A DNA stretch of 61,890 bases from Mesostigma viride (lineage: Eukaryota > Streptophyta > Mesostigmatophyceae > Mesostigmatales > Mesostigmataceae): positions 1-61,890 of the forward strand of contig RPFO01000608.1 of the NCBI GenBank assembly GCA_009746045.1, written 5' to 3'. Positions within the stretch are counted from its first letter, which is position 1. Each line of letters begins with the position of its first letter. The notes beneath the pieces were generated by a model. That model searched no databases. It was not told the DNA's origin and saw nothing but the letters and a program-made list of their open reading frames with translations. Shown one piece after another: positions 9,816 through 17,964 of this stretch. The translations under genes were made by a program, and so were the position numbers.

Positions 9816-10042
9816 AATTACGATTCATTAATAGACACGTGCAATTACGATGCACCGTGAATAAATGAACTGTCGCCCATTATCTGTCCCTTGTGCATTG
9901 CTGAGAGGAAAAGTAAAGCGGTAAAATAGGCACTCCAGCATTCGGCAAAGGAAAAGTGGCCCGTGGTTGAGCGCGCTGACAGATTTTTTATCGTGGGTCG
10001 CACTCCATTCGCTCTCTCTCTCGCGGTTAGCGGCGACGTTAC

Positions 10043-10294
10043 CTACCTGAAAACCTGGTTACCTGGCCTGGCAGGCAATCCCAACCGGTTCTCGGCCGCC
10101 TTCTCGGGTCGCTGCGTCTCCTCGAGGCGTGCGACGTTCAGGGCCTTACTCCCGAGGCGTGGGGCGTCGATCCTTTGTTTTATCAGGGCGTGGGACGCCG
10201 GCCTTTGTTTTGTCAGCGCGCGGGGCGTCGGCCTTGATTGTTTTACCGGGGCGCGCGGCTTCGGGTCTCGTTTTACCGGGGCGTACGACGCCAT
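10043..10294 (-). CDS. Putative small basic repeat protein
   Basis: This 83-residue frame starts with an ATG 46 bp from the divergent gene at 10341. Residues 1-45 are degenerate 10-11-residue repeats of the form A-P/L-[VIT]-K-[QR]-x-R-x-x-P-R; the remainder is basic. Very basic Pro/Lys/Arg repeats occur in DNA-condensing viral or chromatin proteins. The opposite strand is also open (9963-10322), and the underlying DNA is a 31-32-bp tandem repeat (about 10150-10340), so the frame may be incidental. Confidence 0.35.
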   Translation of the reverse strand: MASYAPVKRDPKPRAPVKQSRPTPRALTKQRPASHALIKQRIDAPRLGSKALNVARLEETQRPEKAAENRLGLPARPGNQVFR

Positions 10295-10340
10295 TCTCCT
10301 TTCACCAGGGCGCGCGACCTAGAGGCCGTTTTATCACGCC

Positions 10341-11534
10341 ATGCCCGCATTCCTGCGCACCAGCACCGGACGCAGGACCGTCGACCCGTTCATCCCGTGG
10401 GTGGACGACCTGGACGATGACCTGCTCGAGGTATTCGTCAAGAACATGTGCAGGCTGGACCGGAAGGCCTGCATGTTGATGATGCTCACCTCCAAGGCGG
10501 CCTGGGAGGCCCTGTGGCCCACATACAGGGAGCACCACGCGCGGGCCACCGCCGAGGCCGACCGGCGGTTTGTCCACCGCGTGTGGAGGGACCGGGTGCT
10601 GACCCCTGGGGACCTCTCCTTCGCCCGTGCCCGTCGTCAGGGTGACAGTGTACAATGCCGACTCGCGGCTGGAGCCCCCAAGCGACTTTGTGCGGGAGGA
10701 GGACTGCGGCCTGATGCCCCACCTGGTCGAGTGGAGGAGGCTCGCCGCCTTCGTGCGGAAGGTGCCGGGGGTCGTCATCTTCCTCCTCGACGCGGCCAAG
10801 CGCAGGGATGGGTGGGGCATCTCCTTCGACTACGCCGTCCTGGCCGGCCTGGTGGTCTGCGCGGCGGAGGGCGTCTCGCTCCCCTCGTGCCGACTCCTCC
10901 TCGTGTTGCGCTCCAACTCGAGCTTCGCCTACGCGGTGCCCCCCGCCGAGATCCGCCAACCGCTGACCCAGGCGCTGGCCAGGTGCGGGGGCAGCATAGA
11001 CTTCCTCGGGGCCGAGACCATCGCTCTGGGGCGCACCTTTCGCTTTGCCCTTTCTACGGTCCGAGAAGTCGCAGGCGGCACGGCCGTTTTCATGGCGACG
11101 GCGAGAGGCACCGTCGTCATGGGGGCGCACGACAGCGTGTCGACCTTCTACTTCAACCAGGACGTGGGGGGCGTCGACCTCATCAACCCGGTGGTGCACC
11201 GGTGGTACAGCGCGCACTGGCAGGACCGCACCTGCTTCACGGAGGACACCCGCCCCCTCCTGGTCGGCGAAGGGGACGTGACGGCCGTGAGGGGGGCGGT
11301 GGACATGCTGGTGGACGACTCCCCCACCGCCCCGCCCAGCAGGGCGTCCGCGTCCGCGTCACCGATGGGCGCCCCCAGGCGACGGTGCGCGTGGTCGGGC
11401 GCACGCCGAGGGAGGGCCAGGCGGGGGACGCGGTGTTGAGCGTGCACGGCCGCGGTCTCGACGTCCGGGACGCGGACCTGGCCGAGTGGAAGGAGCGCTG
11501 GCCGATCGTGCTGGCCTCCGACGTTCTGTGCTGA
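10341..11534 (+). CDS. F-box-like protein, two compensating frameshifts
   Basis: The start ATG is at 10341. Residues about 12-50 (L-D-D-D-L-L-E-V-F followed by R-K-A-C-M-L-M-M-L-T-S-K-A-A-W) resemble an F-box, a Skp1-binding motif common in large DNA viruses. The sensible reading leaves this frame between 10603 and 10627, continues in the +1 frame (seen as 10627-11439), and returns near 11330-11340 to finish with a Val/Arg-rich segment ending at 11534. The middle has normal composition (for example VVMGAHDSVSTFYFNQD) and matches no family I know. The two shifts cancel, as expected from two single-base errors or from slow decay. The 397-codon unshifted frame is Gly/Arg-rich in the middle and is a shadow there. 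Confidence 0.55.
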   Translation: MPAFLRTSTGRRTVDPFIPWVDDLDDDLLEVFVKNMCRLDRKACMLMMLTSKAAWEALWPTYREHHARATAEADRRFVHRVWRDRVLTPGDLSFARARRQGDSVQCRLAAGAPKRLCAGGGLRPDAPPGRVEEARRLRAEGAGGRHLPPRRGQAQGWVGHLLRLRRPGRPGGLRGGGRLAPLVPTPPRVALQLELRLRGAPRRDPPTADPGAGQVRGQHRLPRGRDHRSGAHLSLCPFYGPRSRRRHGRFHGDGERHRRHGGARQRVDLLLQPGRGGRRPHQPGGAPVVQRALAGPHLLHGGHPPPPGRRRGRDGREGGGGHAGGRLPHRPAQQGVRVRVTDGRPQATVRVVGRTPREGQAGDAVLSVHGRGLDVRDADLAEWKERWPIVLASDVLC

Positions 11535-11631
11535 CCCGATATGTTCGGATGTGATGTCTTATTTATTTATTTATTTATCAATAAATTACGTTTTCTGTGC
11601 ATGGCGTGTCACTCATTGGGCGTCATTCCCA

Positions 11632-12150
11632 CTACTTGCACTTGGCGAAACCAATCGAGAATATCTTCTTGGCCTTGCACCGCGCGCTCAGTTTCTTGTT
11701 GAATATCGCGCCGAAGAACGCGCCGATAGGATTGTGTTTCAGCGCGAAGTTCACCGGTTTGCCCACCACCTTGGCCAGCTTCTTGCCCCCCGGCCCCATC
11801 AGCCCCAGCACGCTAGACACGCCGTCGGCTATCGACAGCAGAGGGTTGGACGCGATGTACGCCGCCTTCTGCCCCTCCACCAGCGCCGTCCTCAGCACCG
11901 CCTTGGCCCTCCGCCGCCTGCGGCCCTTGTCCTCGCCGCCCGCCGCCGCCGCCACCGGCAGCGCGGGAGGGGGCGCGCTCAGGCCCGTCTCCAGAAGCGC
12001 CTCGATCGCCTCCGACCGGTAGAGCGGCACGGACTCGTACTCGGGCAGCCGCGCGGTCAGCAGCGGGTCGGGCTTGGAGGCATCGCGCAGGCCCAGCCAC
12101 AGGGTGAGGGTGAGTACCAGTATCAGGGTCGCGATCAGATACGCGCGCAT
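11632..12150 (-). CDS. Membrane protein with N-terminal anchor
   Basis: This is a 172-residue protein. Residues 3-20 form one hydrophobic segment (signal anchor). A Pro/Ala-rich and then basic region (RRRRRAK, about 78-84) follows. Residues about 100-150 contain small-residue stretches (Gly/Ala/Val) around L-M-G-P-G-G-K-K-L-A-K that could pack against a membrane. The C-terminus is basic with paired Cys in RCKAKKIFSIGFAKCK, an ending that recurs as a stand-alone 23-residue ORF just upstream. It converges on the gene at 10341 across an AT-rich spacer with ATTTATTTATTTATTTATC (about 11559-11579). A virion membrane role is conceivable but not shown. Confidence 0.7.
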   Translation of the reverse strand: MRAYLIATLILVLTLTLWLGLRDASKPDPLLTARLPEYESVPLYRSEAIEALLETGLSAPPPALPVAAAAGGEDKGRRRRRAKAVLRTALVEGQKAAYIASNPLLSIADGVSSVLGLMGPGGKKLAKVVGKPVNFALKHNPIGAFFGAIFNKKLSARCKAKKIFSIGFAKCK

Positions 12151-12189
12151 GTCGCACTACCATAGACGCAGCTATAAAACCGATATCGA

Positions 12190-12261
12190 TCACTTGCACT
12201 TGGCCTTCCCGAACGAGAAAAACTTCTCGGCCTTGCACCCGGTGCATCTGCCGACAGGCAT
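12190..12261 (-). CDS. 23-residue Cys-rich minigene
   Basis: The ORF starts at ATG 12261 and ends with TGA at 12190. The product is short and basic: a C-T-G-C pair, then K-A-E-K-F-F-S-F-G-K-A-K-C-K at the C-terminus. Its last 16 residues match the last 16 of the membrane protein at 11632-12150 at 12 positions, including the terminal K-C-K and stop. It sits between that gene and the gene at 12297 on the same strand. It is either a real minigene or the surviving tail of a duplicated copy. A longer overlapping frame (11813-12247) is a shadow. Confidence 0.5.
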   Translation of the reverse strand: MPVGRCTGCKAEKFFSFGKAKCK

Positions 12262-12296
12262 CCGTATCGCGTATACAACTAACCGATCTTTATTAA

Positions 12297-12713
12297 TCAG
12301 AAACGTTTACGCTTACCCGCGAGTCCCCGCCTACCAGGCGTGACGACGGTCTTGGCGGCTCTCATGACCCAATCGACGATGGCGTCCGGCCCTCTATAAA
12401 GTATGCCCGCGCCTCGTTCTCTCAGTCCGCGCAGTTTATCCATAGACACGAGCCACGCCCGCTGCAGGTTCCGCTCCACCGCATTGGCCTCCCGGAGATC
12501 TCTCCTGTACTGATCAGGGGGGACATCGCCCTTCGCCGACACCTTCGCCTTCGCCAATGCCTCCAACGCCCCGCCGAAACGATACGCCAGCATCCCCGAT
12601 GCAGCGTTGTAATTATGCTCCATGGCCGGCGTCAGCACTGCAGCGGCTCGTGAGCGGTGTGCGCGGTGCACCGTACGAGCGCGTCGTGGGGTGCGCGTTT
12701 TCTTTGCCGCCAT
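12297..12713 (-). CDS. Small basic protein with helical core
   Basis: The product has 138 residues and no family match that I recognise. The N-terminal 24 residues are strongly basic (KKTRTPRRAR and R-A-H-R-S-R-A). A helical middle (about 30-105) with regular Ala/Leu/Arg follows, and the C-terminus ends RRGLAGKRKRF, which looks like a nuclear targeting or nucleic-acid-binding tail. The ATG at 12711-12713 is unambiguous. It is divergent from the kinase-like gene at 12823 across a 109-bp AT-rich gap that probably contains both promoters. Confidence 0.6.
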   Translation of the reverse strand: MAAKKTRTPRRARTVHRAHRSRAAAVLTPAMEHNYNAASGMLAYRFGGALEALAKAKVSAKGDVPPDQYRRDLREANAVERNLQRAWLVSMDKLRGLRERGAGILYRGPDAIVDWVMRAAKTVVTPGRRGLAGKRKRF

Positions 12714-12822
12714 GTTATAATACGCGCGTGTGTTTTTATATTCCGCGAATATATGTTTACTAAGCCGGGCGATCTACTTTGGGAGTGACCATCAAATTTT
12801 GTGTGCCGTACGTCATATACCC

Positions 12823-13380
12823 ATGTCGGCGATCGTGCACGTGGAGGGCGTGCCGGGATCGGGCAAGACCTTCCTCTGCTCCATGCTCAGGATCAAGGCC
12901 AAGTGCGTGGACACGGACGACCTGTGGGCCAAGGCCGACGACATAGCCGACGAGAGGAAGCGAGACGGGCAGAGGGCCGTCAACAAGCGAGCCCTCGTGA
13001 ACCGCATGATACGAGAGCTCGTCAGGGACAGGGAGCGAGACCGCCCGCTCGTATTCGTCGGCCTGCACGCGCCCCCCAGGGCGAACCACAAGTTCTTCAT
13101 CCGCCTCGAGGACCACCCCGCCGCCTACCGCCGCCTGCTCCTGCGCGAGGTGGACAAGTACGTCACGCGCGCCGACGACCTGCGCAGGCACGTGCGCGAG
13201 GTCGCGGACCCCAGGGACATCGACATCCCCCGCGTGGCCAACCTCGCGAGCATACCCTCCAACTACCCCGACTTCGTCCGCAACTACAAGCAGAGGAGGG
13301 ACTACATGAAGGCCAGGGGCTACAAGGTCGTGCCCCAGGACGCGATCGCCCGCTTCATCGACGCCCTCGGGGAGGAATAA
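12823..13380 (+). CDS. P-loop nucleotide kinase-like protein
   Basis: This 185-residue protein opens with a short beta strand (AIVHVEGV) and a Walker A loop, GVPGSGKT (residues about 8-15), followed by a helix and a CVDTDDLW strand in the position of the acidic substrate or Mg site of small kinases. RPLVFVGLHAP is a plausible second core strand. The Arg-rich region (about 100-125) could be the lid. The size and the Walker A near the N-terminus suit the P-loop kinase group used by viruses for nucleotide or RNA-end metabolism; the substrate cannot be told. The ATG at 12823 is chosen because the P-loop must lie near the N-terminus; the frame stays open upstream to 12730. The HNH-type gene follows 34 bp downstream. 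Confidence 0.7.
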   Translation: MSAIVHVEGVPGSGKTFLCSMLRIKAKCVDTDDLWAKADDIADERKRDGQRAVNKRALVNRMIRELVRDRERDRPLVFVGLHAPPRANHKFFIRLEDHPAAYRRLLLREVDKYVTRADDLRRHVREVADPRDIDIPRVANLASIPSNYPDFVRNYKQRRDYMKARGYKVVPQDAIARFIDALGEE

Positions 13381-13414
13381 TCTCGTGTCGGCGCTCTTAT
13401 GATACGTGTAAGTC

Positions 13415-14095
13415 ATGGACGAGCTCGTGCGCAAGTACAACGACCAGAGCGCCTACGTGGCCGCGAGCGCCGGACGGACCTTCCGCCCCGTGCCCCTCGC
13501 CCGGGCCGCCCGGGCCTGGACGGGCAGGTGCAGCAGGTGCGCCAGCCCCATCTCCCTGCGAGACCGCTCGGCCGTGTTCGGCCGCCCCGGCGCGTGGACC
13601 TGCTGGCCCTGCGCCCGCCTGCCCCTCGCCCCCCTCTTCGACGAGCTGGTGGAGGCCAGGGACAGGGCGCGCAGGTGCGGCCTGCCCAGGCCCGTGAAGG
13701 CAGACTCCGGCATACGCCCCCCGCCCATCCGCAGGCCGACGGGCGTGCGCCCCGCCGCGTGGGCGCGCGCCGAAAAGATGGCCAGGAACGCCAACGCGCG
13801 CATGCGGGCCGACGGGGCCAGGCCGTGTCTGGGCACCGCGCACGTCACGGCGCTCTACCGCTCGCTCCTGCGCCGACCGCGGTGCGCCCTGTGTCGCAAG
13901 CCGCTGGACATCGGACCCCGCGCCAGGAAGGGGGACCGCCCCTCGCTCGACAGGCGCGACCCGGCCGACAGGAGCTACTGCGGGCGGAACGCGGCCCTGC
14001 TGTGCTTCGCCTGCAACCACGCAAAGCGCCTGCGCGACGGACTGCGCCTCTACCGCCTGCGTCTCCGCCGCGCAGGCTGTCGCTCGGGGGGGTGA
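13415..14095 (+). CDS. HNH-type endonuclease-like protein
   Basis: This 226-residue protein has two zinc modules. The first (residues about 31-68) is C-S-R-C ... C-W-P-C. The second, C-terminal (about 150-205), has C-A-L-C, then S-L-D-R-R-D-P, an Asn (G-R-N-A-A-L-L) and C-F-A-C-N-H-A-K. The order C-x2-C, S-x-D-R, N, C-x2-C-N matches HNH-fold proteins of phages and algal viruses in which an Asp-Arg strand replaces the first His; the final C-N-H-A-K is a strong family mark. Likely activity is metal-dependent DNA nicking or cutting (inference from fold). It is intact and forms a plus-strand group with 12823 and 14230. A much longer frame (13399-15066) overlaps it but is only a shadow here. Confidence 0.7.
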   Translation: MDELVRKYNDQSAYVAASAGRTFRPVPLARAARAWTGRCSRCASPISLRDRSAVFGRPGAWTCWPCARLPLAPLFDELVEARDRARRCGLPRPVKADSGIRPPPIRRPTGVRPAAWARAEKMARNANARMRADGARPCLGTAHVTALYRSLLRRPRCALCRKPLDIGPRARKGDRPSLDRRDPADRSYCGRNAALLCFACNHAKRLRDGLRLYRLRLRRAGCRSGG

Positions 14096-14229
14096 ATGTA
14101 AAGAGGCGATTCGGTCTCCTCGAGATCCTCGGGATCGCTCCCATGATAGTACGTAGGCGTGGAGGGTGCCGGCCTAGAGCGCGCGTGGAACTCCGGCGCG
14201 GTGCGCGAAATAGATATATCTGCGACTAT

Positions 14230-15066
14230 ATGCGGGTGAACGAAAACATGTCGAAGAGAAAGCAGGAACTGATCAAGAAGACAAGGGAGCCCGCGGGGAG
14301 GTCGATATGGATCGAGGACAGAGAATACCCGTTGGAGTTCACATTCCGAGAGGGGAAGTGGGGCGGCGTGTGGGGGGACATTCCCTGGCCCGAGGGCTAT
14401 CCCGAAACACCCTTGAGGAAAAAAGTCCAGAACATAGGGTATATGTACGTCACTCCCGACGGGGCACGAGACTCGGGGGAAGAGGGGTTGCTCTACAAAG
14501 ACTTTGGAATTAACACGTCGAAACACGGTCCCTACGCTGACTTGGTCACGGAGGAGGAAGTCAAGGGCACGAAAGACGTCGGAAAGGCGCTGGTGGGCCG
14601 TGTGACCGAGATGAACCTGAAACACGGTATAGTGGAGAGAGACGGACGAATCGTAGGGTTTGCGGACGGTTTCAAGGCAAATCAGCCTCTTTTGTTTCAA
14701 GATCGAGACGAGGCGCTGAAATACCTGAAGGGGTTTCCCAAGACGGAAGAGAATTACAATCATGAGGTGGAAGGAGGAAACGACCCGGATCCGAGGACGT
14801 TCGCGTCCGAAGTGAAGAATAACATGCAATTAGTCGACGCATACAAAAAAAGAGGGTGGGAAGTTTCGAACGCGTCGGATGGGAGACGCGTGACCGTGCA
14901 TTCGACCCCCGAGAAACTATTGGCGGCCCACGCAGGGGAACATCATACGAGTCAAAGGCGGGTCCGCGCGCGGCGTTGCTCGTCGTGGGTGAAGAGCGCG
15001 AGTCGTCGGTGTCTGAACCCGGCGCGCGCGAATTCCAAGAAGTGTGCTAGGCACGGTCGTTATTGA
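14230..15066 (+). CDS. Unknown protein with C-terminal Cys/His finger
   Basis: The product has 278 residues from ATG 14230; ATG 14248 would give 272. The frame is open upstream to 13399, but that part is a shadow of the HNH gene, and the region just before 14230 is AT-rich and promoter-like (AATAGATATATCTG). The body is hydrophilic, with aromatic patches (WGGVWGDIPWPEGYPE at about 44-60, GPYADLV, FADGFKANQPLLF) and no recognised domain. Its third-position G/C is less extreme than in its neighbours. The last 26 residues hold C-x10-C-x10-C-x2-H, the finger seen at 5122 and 8471. It overlaps the convergent gene at 15060 by 7 bp. Confidence 0.65.
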   Translation: MRVNENMSKRKQELIKKTREPAGRSIWIEDREYPLEFTFREGKWGGVWGDIPWPEGYPETPLRKKVQNIGYMYVTPDGARDSGEEGLLYKDFGINTSKHGPYADLVTEEEVKGTKDVGKALVGRVTEMNLKHGIVERDGRIVGFADGFKANQPLLFQDRDEALKYLKGFPKTEENYNHEVEGGNDPDPRTFASEVKNNMQLVDAYKKRGWEVSNASDGRRVTVHSTPEKLLAAHAGEHHTSQRRVRARRCSSWVKSASRRCLNPARANSKKCARHGRY

Positions 15067-15200
15067 CGATCGAGTCTAACCACGCACACCGCCAGCTTGC
15101 CCGCCGCCGGCCACTCCTGGATGTGCGACGACGGCTGCACGCACGCGCCCACGAACTCGCACATCAGACGCGCCTCGGACAACGACACCGGATGCATCAT
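15060..15200 (-). CDS. 46-residue hypothetical protein
   Basis: The ORF begins at ATG 15200 (a second ATG follows directly) and ends at TAA 15060, overlapping the stop of the plus-strand gene by 7 bp. It has three Cys and one Trp in a balanced composition, with codons ending mostly in G or C like its neighbours. The segment C-E-F-V-G followed by ...GKLAVCVV resembles C-E-Y-V-G-K and the end of the next minus-strand ORF (15231-15467), suggesting a small duplicated family. Function unknown. Confidence 0.4.
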   Translation of the reverse strand: MMHPVSLSEARLMCEFVGACVQPSSHIQEWPAAGKLAVCVVRLDRQ

Positions 15201-15230
15201 GGCGCGCCACTGATATGACGAACCGCGAGA

Positions 15231-15467
15231 TTATTTTAGCGCGACCATAAACGCACGCACACCGCCAGCGGAGACTGACACGGACTTGCCGACGTACTCA
15301 CACACTCGCACACTCGTACTCTCGATCACGGACTCGCGCGCGGGGGGAACAGGGAAACAGACAAGCACTCGGCGCGGAACGGGGGGGACACGCTGCGGGG
15401 TCCCCAAGCACTCGGCGCGGAACGGGGGGGACACGCAGGGGGGAACAGGGGGAAAAGAGGGGGTCAC
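15231..15467 (-). CDS. 78-residue hypothetical protein, uncertain
   Basis: The first half is Pro/Val/Pro-rich and comes from a direct DNA repeat (CTCGGCGCGGAACGGGGGGG at about 15369 and 15413), so it may not be coding. The second half (SVRVCEYVGK onward, ending ALK) resembles the 46-residue ORF 31 bp downstream on the same strand. Another frame (15298-15495) is also open. I keep it because of the paralogous C-terminus. Confidence 0.3.
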   Translation of the reverse strand: MTPSFPPVPPCVSPPFRAECLGTPQRVPPVPRRVLVCFPVPPARESVIESTSVRVCEYVGKSVSVSAGGVRAFMVALK

Positions 15468-15919
15468 TCACGCAGTTGCTGGCGGGGCGCATCACTGTGG
15501 GTGCAATTAAAATAAATTATAACATGACTCCGTTGGGAGATGATGTAGCACATATTCCTTGCTGGATGGATGGAGGTGGGCGAAGCCGCGAAACCTAGCT
15601 TATCTAACTCTAAGCTAATCTAATCTAGAAAACCCTAGCTACTCTACTCAGCAAAGTGCCCCTTCCCCTTGGGGGGAGGGGGCTTGCCCACAGGGGCTGG
15701 CATGTGAGCCTGGACAATCGTCTTCCACCTCTTCTTGTTCTGCATAGCAGTCCAAGCAAGAGAGAGCTATAGGGAGTGAATGCGGTGTTCAAACGGGGCT
15801 GGGACCACTAGGTCGGCCAGCAACTGCTGTGGATAGGTCATGACGTTCAGAATTTAGCCACGCCCTGCCTATAATGGGACCCCCATGGATGTCGCATTAA
15901 GAATTTAGCCATGCACTAT

Positions 15920-16228
15920 GCCATGCAGAGAGATGCTATCTGTCGAGAAGCCATGCCCTAGCTCTTGTATAGCCATGATGATCTTCCCCCACATGATATA
16001 CTCCCCCTTAGCTGGGCATAGTGTGAAGATCATGAGGGTGCAGGTGCCTTGGTGCACCTAGAGCAAGTGTTGCTTACATTCCCACCCTTGCAGGAAGTAG
16101 CCCAGAATGTATTAAAAGCCATATGCCCCTTCTCAGGGATATGTGCTACATGTACTCCCAACGGAGTACGTTATGTTCCTAATTAATTAATTAATTAATT
16201 AAATATTTAATAGGTCATGACATGTTTA
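15920..16228. repeat. Dispersed repeat, copy 1
   Basis: This segment, which includes CCATGCCCTAGCTCTTGTAT and GATCATGAGGGTGCAGGTGC, recurs at 17965-18256. Both copies end in CTCCCAACGGAGT, then a TTAATTAATTAA run and GTTTACCCA. An inverted partner of the CTCCCAACGGAGT ... AGCACATAT end lies at about 15524-15555, so copy 1 may be the right end of an inverted-repeat element of about 650 bp (15524-16170). No transposase is visible. Confidence 0.6.
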
Positions 16229-16357
16229 CCCACACGAGGTAGCCATGGCTGACGGCGGAGCTCATAACTTTCACGTTTGAGCACCGAATTTAGTCGTGAA
16301 TATCACAATCGCTTCGCCTTTCTAAGACGCATGTGCATGCTGATATAATTTTCCGAC
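16222..16357 (+). other. Conserved leader sequence, copy 1
   Basis: A block of about 130 bp with the core GCTCATAACTTTCACGTTTG lies directly before the LINE ORF1-like remnant. It recurs at 28888-28992 (nearly identical for about 90 bp) and, more diverged, at 51113-51250. Position and recurrence suggest the 5' region of a retroelement family. Confidence 0.5.
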
Positions 16358-16379
16358 GCTATTACGCAATATAATTAAG

Positions 16380-17794
16380 ATGAGCAAACGCCTCTCGACG
16401 CAACGCAGCCTGGCGGCTGCGCTCAGCAATGAAAATACGTCTGCAGCTCCGGCTGCAGCTTCGCCCACCGGCCCAGACGGCAGCGGTGCCACTAGCCAAG
16501 CTCTAGTGGTCGCCCAGCCCCCTCTCGGGTTCGCCTCGCCAGCAGGCCCGTCGCCTGAACCCAAGCGCAGTCGCCCTGCCGAGCTGACCTGGGAAGCGTT
16601 CGACTTTGACGCCAGCCAGCCCGGCTTTTTTGACAAGCTCAACCCCGAAAAGATCCTGAGCTACGTTTTTTTCGGATCGTATGCCTCGCTTCTCGAGATG
16701 TGCAAGCAACTCTTCCATCAGGGCCGCCTCACCGGCCGATGCTTTCCAGAGACGCACCCACACCTTCGACCACATCCTCCAATGCCGCCGCCCCCGGCAC
16801 CTTCAGCTACGCGTCCTTTTCTCCCTCCTTGGCCGCTCCCTTGAGGAGCTCAGTTGGCCCCCCACGCCCCTCACCAGGTGCACCTTAACCGAATCCTCCA
16901 TCCGCTCACTCCTCAAGGAGGCCCTCGAGCAGCACGTGGCCCCCATCGATCGCTGCAGATGTGGCGGCCAGGGGCAGCACGCTGGCTGCCGAGCTTCCCC
17001 TCCTCTCCACCATCTCCACCGCCACCTCCACCCTCCTCGCCTCCTCCACCGCCACCACCCCCACCTCCGACGCCATCACCGCCCAGCTCCGCGACATCGA
17101 CCAGCGTCTTAAGGACAATGCCCATCGCTATCGAGGTCCTGCAGAACACCGCCGGCCTCACCGCCCAGGCGGTGAAGGACATTGCCGCCAAGCCAGCCCC
17201 TGCTGGCCTGGCCGGCGATGCTCCTCCCATCACGACCTGGGCGGACATGCTTAAGCAACATACCACCTCCACCACCTCCGCCGTCGCAGCCCAGCTCCAG
17301 CGGCAGACGCTTGACCTCCGCGAGGAGGCCGAGCTCGCCAAGCGCAGCCTCAACGCCATCCTCAAGAACTTCGACATGGAGGAAGGTGAGAATTCCGAGA
17401 AGCTTGCACGTGCGTTTGAGAGCAAAATCCTTGCACGCATGCATGGGCCTCCTTGGTGAGATTAAGCTGACCGCCCACCGCCTCCCCCGCGCGCGGGGTA
17501 AGGCCGGCAGGGGCGCCTCCGCTTCCTCTCATCTTTGAGAGCCCAGCGGACAAGATTTCGTTTCTCAGACGCCGCAAGCGGCTCGAGAAGACTCACTTCA
17601 CCGTGGACGACGACTTGACCCTGGCGCAGCAACAACGGCGACGGGAGCTATGGCCGACCTACCTCCAGCTCCGGCAGACCAAGGCGGGCCAGCCGGTGTA
17701 CTGGAAGGGGGCGGCCATCTACGTCGGCCACAAGCCCTGGCACGCGACCCCCTCGACCACCGCGGCCCCAGCGACTCCAGAAGCCCCAGCCTAG
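16380..17794 (+). pseudogene. LINE ORF1-like RNA-binding protein, broken
   Basis: No single frame covers this gene, but good protein segments follow each other through several frames. An N-terminal Ala/Pro/Ser region leads to FDASQPGFFDKLNPEKI (16380 frame). Helical, Leu/Ala/Thr-rich stretches follow, including AITAQLRDIDQRLKDN (16961 frame) and a coiled region AQLQRQTLDLREEAELAKRS (16854 frame). A C-terminal domain near 17540-17740 has PADKISFLRRRKRL, then DDDLTLAQQQRRRELWP and a conserved W-x-G-A-x-I-Y-V. The last block follows the pattern of L1-type ORF1 C-terminal domains (D-L-T, R-R-x-x-L-x-P, then a strand). At least three shifts make it non-functional. No reverse transcriptase follows; a dispersed repeat begins at 17965. 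Confidence 0.55.
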
Positions 17795-17964
17795 CTAGGG
17801 GAATACAGCAGCAGTAGTGTAGAATAGTTACTTAGTTAGACAGTGGCCTTGTACATGCCCGCCTACTACAGGCACTATACCAGCTGAGGCCTAGCATTTT
17901 TAGTCATGTACATGTGTGCCTATGATGAGCCACCCTCCAGATGATGCCTATCTTTATTTTATTA

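Larger units (their letters stand above)
3000..15500. mobile_element. Virus-like, gene-dense intronless island
   Basis: Between the repeat-rich flanks, this stretch has short GC-rich genes on both strands, often separated by only 20-50 bp, no recognisable introns and AT-rich gene junctions (for example 11550-11590 and 12283-12296). Its gene types (KilA-N, PD-(D/E)XK, HNH, P-loop kinase, F-box-like, RING-like, small membrane proteins) are frequent accessory genes in nucleocytoplasmic large DNA viruses. I see no major capsid, packaging ATPase, primase or polymerase gene. No terminal repeats or target duplication were found at either edge, so the limits come only from gene content and base composition. 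Endogenous viral origin is inference. Confidence 0.6.

Noticed and set aside
13399-15066. A single 555-residue plus-strand protein
   Set aside because: The first 277 residues are an Arg/Gly/Pro-rich shadow of the HNH gene in another frame; only the part from 14230 has normal composition.
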